From Periplaneta americana (Eukaryota; Arthropoda; Insecta; Blattodea; Blattidae), in the NCBI RefSeq assembly GCF_040183065.1, contig NC_091120.1, positions 186,489,627-186,553,626 on the forward strand: a DNA stretch of 64,000 nt, read 5' to 3'. Under the pieces are notes generated by a model. The model saw only the letters and a program-made list of their open reading frames with translations, did no database searches and was not told the origin of the DNA. The position numbers were made by a program, and so were the translations under genes. This document shows positions 57,476 through 64,000 of the stretch, piece by piece; position 1 is the stretch's first letter, and every line of letters begins with the position of its first letter.

Positions 57476-57700
57476 TAAGGTTCGGATAAAGTAACTGTAA
57501 CACGATAGGTGTATAGTTTCAGAGTAAGTAAACACTTTCCCCTTCCACTAGCTATAACTCTACCTGCTAGGAAGAACGCTCTCCACGCCCTAGCTAAAAC
57601 ATCAGTGAATGGACAGTATAGCTGATGGGAACTACAGTCTGCGGGAAAATGCATGAACCAAGGATGCCTATCCTGATACAGCTACTTTATCCCAACCTTA
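57476..57700. mobile_element. 225-bp hAT-type MITE
   Basis: Ends TAAGGTTCGGATAAAGTAAC and the reverse complement of TAAGGTTGGGATAAAGTAGC. Left flank GAGATCAG, right flank GTGATCAG (57701-57708). The paralogue at 22157-22164 shows GTGATCAG on the left, so the original duplication was perfect. Confidence 0.85.
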
Positions 57701-57708
57701 GTGATCAG

Positions 57709-58848
57709 TAGACTTCGTTGAATTGCCACACGCAGCATGCAATCAGGTTGCCGATGTACGGTAGTATAGAGGAGGTGAGCGACAGCCCGGTCTCGTAGTA
57801 TAAGCAGTTCATGTTAAGAGATGTGACCGGTCCAAATAGATAGAGAAGCTACAGCTAATGTATACCTATGTAAGCACTTGTTTTTGCACTACTGTGATTG
57901 GAATAGTCAAAGCTTAACATTTGTTCAGTGCAGACAAGAATTCAATCAAACATACTACAATGAGAGTGTTGCTGTTCCAAATAATTGCCCCTGGAATACC
58001 ATTACCCCCGCAGCCAGTCTTCACCCGTTGGAGAACGTGGTTGGATGCTGTTAATTATTATGCAGAACATTACGGCAAAATAATGGAGGTAATTGATGCA
58101 TTGGATAGCACAGACAGTTCCGCTGTTGCAGCTGTAAAATCATTGTTTTCTGAACAGCTATTGGAAGATATTCTGTTCATTGATTCTAATTTTAAAATCG
58201 TGTCCATCATCCTGTTAGAATCGCCTAAACTACAACTCTCAGAAGCCCTTAATATAGTGGATAAAGTATCACAAACCGTTATCCAAAATAACAATTCACT
58301 AATTTCAGAAAAAGAGAAATTTAAGTTGAGAAACATTATTACTAAAAATTCAGCCTATTCACAACTTTGTATTATATCAGGTCACGGCAAGACATCTGAA
58401 GTTGGTGTACTAAAAAGTAGTGATTTCCGTTCTTCAAATATGTACGTATTACATCGTGTGATGTTGAACGTACATTTTTCCAAAATGAAAACTGTTTAAG
58501 TGACCATCGGAGGAGATTACTTTGCAGTCGCTCAAAATGTATGTAACTCTTCACTGCAATACTGCAATGCACGTATTGAAGGATGATGTGAGTATCTTAC
58601 ATTAAATTTTAAGGGTTAATATATCTCACTACAAAATAACAGTGTATTTACGTGTTTGGACATTTCCTACGTCAAAGATCATTCATTATATTTCTTGAAT
58701 GCAGGATACAGGTTTTATTGTAACCGCAGTATACTGCTCAGTGTTTACATTAGAGGCATACTCCATCCGTTGCACGCCCCTTTCTAATACAGTCTATACC
58801 GCATGCGCAGTAAACCTTGCGATTCTCGTGGCAATTCCACGAAGTCTA
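57709..58848 (+). mobile_element. hAT transposon, internally deleted
   Basis: TSD GTGATCAG at 57701-57708 and 58849-58856. TIRs TAGACTTCGTTGAATTGCCA and the reverse complement of TAGACTTCGTGGAATTGCCA. Subterminal GCATGCGCAGTAAACC resembles that of the hAT at 9346-10269. Carries a broken transposase. Confidence 0.92.
57981..58554 (+). pseudogene. hAT transposase fragment, frameshifted
   Basis: GIPLPPQPVFTRWRTWLDAV then NYYAEHYGKIMEVIDALDS aligns with residues 296-332 of the intact transposase. After a frameshift near 58430 the plus strand continues with ITSCDVERTFFQNENCLSDH, the block with the third catalytic acid, and stops. The N-terminal zinc finger and the first two Asp motifs are deleted. 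Confidence 0.85.
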
Positions 58849-58856
58849 GTGATCAG

Positions 58857-59254
58857 TATCGGCTACCTCTCCATCCCCACTCCTCGAACCTAGACTCAAG
58901 TATTGCGGGCTGCATTCAGCAGTGATTCTGCGCTACCTATTGCTTTGAACACGCCTGCTTTAAGACATCATTTTCGTTGAACTCTGCTTTCTCGAACGGA
59001 ATAGTGCTAGCATTATAACTAAACATGTCTTCCTTTTATTCGAATCCATTGTACTTGTGCGTCCGTACTGAAAAAGAAGCGCATTAATATTGAGCTTAAA
59101 TATTGACAGTATTGCTGATTGTGTAGGGTCATTAAATATTTAACTTGTTTTATTTAATGACGTTAAGTTAATCTGTATTCGGTATTGTCATAATTAGGTT
59201 ATCTCACTTGTATGTACTAAGAAATGGTGTTAACACTGCTATCAATTACATATG
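58857..59254. other. no feature seen
   Basis: AT-rich spacer. Confidence 0.5.
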
Positions 59255-59255
59255 T

Positions 59256-60579
59256 GGGGGCCAGAAGCAAAGGTTTAAACTCTTAAAACAAACACTTAAA
59301 ACTATGGAGCAAGAAAAAATTAAACTGAAGCATTGACTATTAGTGTATAATAAAATTATCCTTTTCCTTGGTTTCTATAATTCGTAGTTATGGTAACGAT
59401 TATTTTTAATCATATGTTATATTGCAATGTTAAAGTTTTTAATACACTTAATTTTTTAATTCGTTTTTGAATTGTTTTTAGTGATTGGCTAAATATTTTT
59501 ATTTTGCTTATTTCTGGTCACCCTTCCATAAGTGATGTTTCACTCTTGTCCTTATATTTATGTGAAATCTAATGTTTATACAAAGAGCAAATGTCTGTCA
59601 AGTAAAGTTTTTACTGTAAAACCAATCCAACTTTTTTCTTTTGTAAAAACTTATCGAAAAATTACATATTTTGTAGGGAAAACAATAATTACTCCAGAAT
59701 GGTTCACTTAGATCAGTGAATTTTGGGATAGAGTTAAACATATGTGAAAGACTTCTTGTGCAATTATTGCTTTTTGTTTAAAAAGAATTGTGACAATTCG
59801 TACAGGCATTGTATTCCAGATTATTTTTTTTCTTTAGCAAAAATTGCCATTTTCTAAAATTCTCTTGAGCCTGAAATTCGCGGCAAATGGACCCGAGATT
59901 ACCACTGTCATTTACATCATAATATTGGAAGTTGGTAACATTGGTCAATCGGCTTATTCCGTCCATTTTTAGTAATCAACTGTGGAGTTTGCTACAAGTG
60001 TGGAAAGGTTAGACTTCTTCCTTGAAAAACAAATGAAAATACTTCAAAATTCAGTTAGTGTAGACGTGACGTCACAGATTATTGGGATGTGGAAGATTGA
60101 CTGGATATAATATCTAACTCCAATCCAAAATTCACTAATCTAACTCGATCTATTCTGGAGTAATTATTTTTTTTCCTCCAAAATACGTGATTTTTCAATA
60201 AGATTAATAACAGACAATTTGTTATATAATCCACAGTTTGGAAGATAGATTGGGATTGTAGTAAGAACTTGACTTTTCATAGGCATTTGTCATCCGTATA
60301 AACATCAAGAGTTTTCACATAAGTATCACGACAAAATTGAAACATCTCTTATGGAGGGATGTCCTTAAACTTTTGTTAAGAGCTGTACTTTAGTTACGTT
60401 TGAAAAAGCTGAAAATTTCGTAAATTCCGTTAAGTTCTAATTTAAATTTTAATGTGTTAGACTTATGTCTTTAAAACATATGTCCCTCTATCATTAAATT
60501 TTTTTGTGATTAACCTACCTTGGATGCACTTTAATGGTTTTTTTATAAATGTCACTTGAACCCCTCTGCTTCTGACCTC
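59256..60579. mobile_element. long member of the IR-upstream MITE family, with a nested fold-back
   Basis: Ends GGGGGCCAGAAGCAAAGG and the reverse complement of GAGGTCAGAAGCAGAGG. Inside, 59646-59735 and 60125-60203 form inverted arms (CTTATCGAAAAATTACATAT / CTTATTGAAAAATCACGTAT) of a second TIR element, which accounts for the length. Confidence 0.65.
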
Positions 60580-60878
60580 TCATATTTTTTTTTAATTTGC
60601 TATTACTTGTAACATTGCATATAGGCAAGTATATGCACATAAAATTTTAGCACACACCTCAAAGAGTATTATTTCGTTTGTTTTACTTCATGAGTAAATA
60701 GAAAGAAAATATCGAAATTTTTTGCAGGATCCGATTCAAGATATTAATGGTGATATTTTTTCAGCAGCACTAAGAAATGAAACTTCTTTGCTTCTTAGTC
60801 TCTGTAAATCACTTTCGCCATAGATCATGTATTCGGTTCCTGTGGATTTTATATAATATGGCAAATATAGCTATTAAG

Positions 60879-63044
60879 TTATCTCTTAAATAAAATAGGC
60901 CCGTTCGTTCTACGCATAGGAACCACAGTTGCATGCCGACACAGTAAGTTTCGACGCGTATGATTGTACGAATATTCGTCTTTTGAAACCATTTTGCTAC
61001 ATTTAGAATATAATAATTCTCCCAGCAGAAATACAACACTTAAACCATAACCTAGCAACAAGAGATAGAATGCAACTGCCAGATGTTTTGTTGTAATAAC
61101 AAAGTACGCTTCATCTCTTTCTTCAATGTAATATTTATCAAAGTCTGGTGCTTTCTGGTATCTCCAAGAGTGTTTATAATCTTTAATAATCTTCTCAATT
61201 ATACCTCCTTCTGTGAGGCGGCTGATAACCATGTTAAATGGTCTCAGTAATGGACTATTCTTTGTTAGATACATATTCAACAAATAGCTTACAAAACGAG
61301 AATCGACGGTACAAAGTGAATGTAATCTGCTAGGCATTGTGGTTGCTACAAAATATTCTGCGTAAATTTCTGATCTAAGTGTTGCCAGATCTCCTTTCAT
61401 GATCACTCTTGTCAAACACTCTTTGTAATCTGAACAATTCTTTGCATCTCTTAATAACGCTTTCGCTATTTCGTCCTCTGTATCAAGAAAATAGTACCCA
61501 TCTGCATTCCGATTGTATCCAAATTCTATTCCGGAATGGATGATCTCCTCCAAAGATCGCAACTGGTCCAATATTCCCGGATCTACTAGGAAGCTGGTAA
61601 AGAAAGCCTGAAACACAGTGCTCATTGCGATGCAGTACGAAACATAAATTATGAACAGAACCCTTGTGGCAGATGTTCGAGGTAGTTCAGAAGCGGATAC
61701 TCCCATGAACACGGCCCACATATTCATGAAGCAAGCACCCACTGACCTGTAACACATGGCTTCCGTCGAATGCTGTTGTCTAGCTAATGCCCAAGTAACC
61801 AACGTAACCAACAGTAAAACCATTCCCATCAGTATCCATAGTGATTCGTCAAATATTGCTGTTATTCTACCGAGTCTGTCTAAGGGTTTTGAACAAGGAA
61901 CGTACCACGTATCGCCCGTCATAAAATATGACATAGTATAATCCAACAGCATGGCAGGTTGCTCATTCAAGGGAAGAGCCCCGACTGCAACATCCGCGGC
62001 ACCGAAAACAACATTTTTTATGACAGCAATCAATCTGTCGAGATAATCCCACTCACTGGGAGGTGGAGGAATAAACACGAATGAAAAGTTCAATTTCTGC
62101 GCAATAAGATGCAAGAGATGTATTTCTGGTCCTGTAAAGTTATATCGTTCGTTTTCTTCGCCAGTGTCAGTGTCCACGAGTAAAGTAAGAGCTTCTACGT
62201 CGTAAGTAGAAACTTTCACTCGTGGAATATTTAATTTAGGAGGAACTTTGGAAGGAAATAGACCATTAGTCATGGATAAATTTCCCTCAATTTCCATAAT
62301 ACTATCACCCAATTGAGTAGCTTCTTCGGTTATACCCCTGTAAGGAAACCACGTATAAAAATACAACTTGTTTCTTGTAGTTATTGGTTGATTTGAAACG
62401 CTTGAGTTTGATACATCACCCGGCGTCAGTATAAGGACATCCAAAATCAACGAAGAACTCCAGAGTTCCTGCAAGATAGACAACGCCACTTCTGATGACA
62501 TCTGATCGCCCGTGTCTGTAATCACCACCAAAAAGCGTTTTCGAGGACGCATCGACGCTTGTGCAGTTATATCTCCTATCTGAGTGATGACGTTCAACAA
62601 GATGTCCTCTTCCTCGTCGGGCCACGTGAAGATAATATAGTTGTGATTATTCTTGTCCTCTATCGCATTTTCCAGTGTTTCAAAACCGGCACGAGAGATC
62701 ACAAAACTCCAACGAGTTTGCTTGTTCAGAGTCCCTAGAATATAGTCTACCAGCATCTGTCGACCACATGCCGATGAGAGTTGCATGCCACTTCTTTCTG
62801 TCCCATAGTCATTGCTCGGCATTGATACGAGTACGGAAACGTCTGGAGTGAAATACTCACTTAATATTGCAGGAACACAAAGAGCCATGTGCTGGTGTTC
62901 AGACGGTAAATACTGGATGTTAGTCTTTGCGTATATGTGCACAAAACAATGTGCGAAGTAAGCAAGACGAATGAAAATCTCCATAGACCATCTGTGTTGC
63001 TGAAGTAGCCTTGTCATTATTGCCTGAGGAGTGAAAATATTCAT
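60879..63044 (-). CDS. divergent ionotropic receptor (IR), gene B
   Basis: 721 codons, intronless, ATG at 63044, TAA at 60879-60881. Same domain order as gene A: leader, amino-terminal domain, S1 with YNFTGPEIHLLHLIAQKLNF, DYTMSYFMTG and WYVPCSKPLDRL, M1 with SLWILMGMVLLLVTLVTWAL, pore region YRSVGACFMNMWAVFMGVSA, M3, S2 and M4. By hand count it differs from gene A at about 93 positions, with no insertions or deletions. Differences cluster at 81-110, 201-260 and the S1 region (281-375), whereas 121-200 and 441-480 are almost invariant. Upstream (about 270 bp, including a MITE) and downstream sequence are shared with gene A. Both look functional; expression and ligand are unknown. Confidence 0.93.
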   Translation of the reverse strand: MNIFTPQAIMTRLLQQHRWSMEIFIRLAYFAHCFVHIYAKTNIQYLPSEHQHMALCVPAILSEYFTPDVSVLVSMPSNDYGTERSGMQLSSACGRQMLVDYILGTLNKQTRWSFVISRAGFETLENAIEDKNNHNYIIFTWPDEEEDILLNVITQIGDITAQASMRPRKRFLVVITDTGDQMSSEVALSILQELWSSSLILDVLILTPGDVSNSSVSNQPITTRNKLYFYTWFPYRGITEEATQLGDSIMEIEGNLSMTNGLFPSKVPPKLNIPRVKVSTYDVEALTLLVDTDTGEENERYNFTGPEIHLLHLIAQKLNFSFVFIPPPPSEWDYLDRLIAVIKNVVFGAADVAVGALPLNEQPAMLLDYTMSYFMTGDTWYVPCSKPLDRLGRITAIFDESLWILMGMVLLLVTLVTWALARQQHSTEAMCYRSVGACFMNMWAVFMGVSASELPRTSATRVLFIIYVSYCIAMSTVFQAFFTSFLVDPGILDQLRSLEEIIHSGIEFGYNRNADGYYFLDTEDEIAKALLRDAKNCSDYKECLTRVIMKGDLATLRSEIYAEYFVATTMPSRLHSLCTVDSRFVSYLLNMYLTKNSPLLRPFNMVISRLTEGGIIEKIIKDYKHSWRYQKAPDFDKYYIEERDEAYFVITTKHLAVAFYLLLLGYGLSVVFLLGELLYSKCSKMVSKDEYSYNHTRRNLLCRHATVVPMRRTNGPILFKR

Positions 63045-63073
63045 AGTTATTATAAATTTGATTATAAAGAATT

Positions 63074-63296
63074 GAGGGGATCAGAAGCAAAAGGGCACAA
63101 GTGACATTTATAAGAACATGAGTTAAGTGCATCCATGGCAAGCTGAAGCATATAAAATTTTAGTGTCAACCACATCACGCACTGAAATTGAAATAAAGAA
63201 AAATTCACTGAATTTACGAAAGCTTAAGTGCTTTGAACCACATTTTCTCAAAAATAACTTGAGTGCACTTATAACCCTTTGCTTGTGACCCCACTC
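63074..63296. mobile_element. 223-bp MITE immediately upstream of IR gene B
   Basis: Same element, orientation and distance (29 bp to the ATG) as at 27397-27615. Ends GAGGGGATCAGAAGCAAAAG and the reverse complement of GAGTGGGGTCACAAGCAAAG. Confidence 0.85.
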
Positions 63297-63399
63297 AGTT
63301 AAAATCTTGTATTGCGTGTGTTGGAGTTATTGCGTGTAACCCATTTAATACTATAGACCGGAACCTTAGTCACTAGTATTTGAAGTTAAGTGAGTACAG

Positions 63400-63580
63400 C
63401 AGTGGTCGTCAGCACTCGCTGAAATGTTCAATGGGTACGCGGTGCCGTCCAGTGCGCACCTTCGTGCAACAGAGAGAGATAGAGAGCATACTCGCTAGCA
63501 GCTACGAGAGCACTATGGTGCACTGCGTTTTCCGCGGGTAAGAGAGGCTACCGCAGCGTTCTCTGGGCTGACGACCCCTG
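63400..63580. mobile_element. 181-bp hAT-type MITE
   Basis: Perfect TSD GAGTACAG at 63392-63399 and 63581-63588. Ends CAGTGGTCGTCAGCACTCG and the reverse complement of CAGGGGTCGTCAGCCCAGAG. GC-rich interior. Confidence 0.9.
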
Positions 63581-63770
63581 GAGTACAGAGTTTGTACAAT
63601 GAACCAAATGATGACGAAGAGTAGTGGTGCTGTAAACAACCACAGTACACACATAAAAGAACCATTTCAAGAATAGGGCAGTGTTCTGTATTACAAAAGA
63701 ATAAATATAGCCTTTGCTGTGAACTTTATACCAAAATTTTACTGTTTCACAGGCACTACTCTAAATGAAA

Positions 63771-64000
63771 TGTTTAAGCCTATATTAAAACAGTATTAGA
63801 TGTAAAATTTTAACTCAAAGTGTTACTATATCAGAGGTATACTATTAACAACAGGTTTAAGCCTATATTACAATAATCCTTGATGTACAATTTTAACTCA
63901 AAGTGTTACTATATCAGGGGCATACTTTTAACAACATGTTTAAGCCTATGTTGCAATAACACTCGATTTCTTCAACCTTTGTTATAATGCACCTAACATA
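63771..64000. repeat. 83-bp tandem repeat, about 2.5 units
   Basis: Units begin at 63771, 63854 and 63937 with KGTTTAAGCCTATRTT and share AACTCAAAGTGTTACTATAT; the third is partial and decays towards the window end. Confidence 0.85.

Overview
The window is a stretch of a large, AT-rich, repeat-laden insect genome. The only host genes I can support are an alpha/beta-hydrolase (epoxide hydrolase-like) gene whose last two exons lie at the left end, and two intact, intronless, 721-residue ionotropic-receptor (IR) genes on the minus strand. Large single-exon divergent IR expansions, together with RTE-type and Jockey/CR1-type LINE remnants and several tRNA-derived SINE families, point to a cockroach (Blattodea). 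A Periplaneta-like source is my best guess; that is recognition plus inference, not a database result.

Layout. 1-5.3 kb: penultimate exon (2-92), a 4,846-bp phase-1 intron full of repeats (a four-unit array of LINE 3' ends, a LINE C-terminal fragment, a near-perfect palindrome, an inverted pair of tRNA-containing repeats), then the last exon (4939-5204) and poly(A) signal. 5.6-10.9 kb: broken LINE and DNA-transposon pieces, including a fold-back mariner relic, an RTE LINE with a 13-bp target-site duplication (TSD) and an internally deleted hAT. 12-14 kb: a pogo-like terminal-inverted-repeat (TIR) element holding two further TIR elements. 14.3-22.2 kb: a nested stack in which a repeat called here element P is split by a SINE fragment, a TA microsatellite, a SINE carrying a 1-kb minisatellite that is itself split by a hAT, and an outer repeat housing a complete hAT with an intact 494-residue transposase. 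22.4-25.1 kb: a 5'-truncated RTE LINE. 25.2-27.6 kb: IR gene A with a MITE just upstream. 28-48 kb: SINEs, MITEs, TIR elements, LINE remnants, a retrocopy with a 13-bp TSD, a three-unit SINE array with tRNA-like cloverleafs, and a tyrosine-recombinase fragment. 48-52.9 kb: a second element P copy with a 3.56-kb hAT inserted. 53-60.6 kb: further MITEs and hATs, with one 8-bp target used repeatedly. 60.9-63.3 kb: IR gene B and the same upstream MITE, then a hAT MITE and an 83-bp tandem repeat.

The two IR genes face the same way, differ at about 93 of 721 residues (87% identity, hand count) and share roughly 270 bp of upstream and 60 bp of downstream sequence. They are therefore products of a segmental duplication later pushed 33.5 kb apart by transposon insertions. 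Most other content is mobile DNA, and much of its history can be read from TSDs: eight insertions carry 8-bp TSDs of hAT type, and three of the SINE, LINE or retrocopy insertions carry exact 10-13-bp TSDs. I did not find a convincing new multi-gene system. The most interesting items are the intact hAT, the duplicated receptor/MITE cassette, the nested stacks with paralogous comparison sites, and the SINE array.
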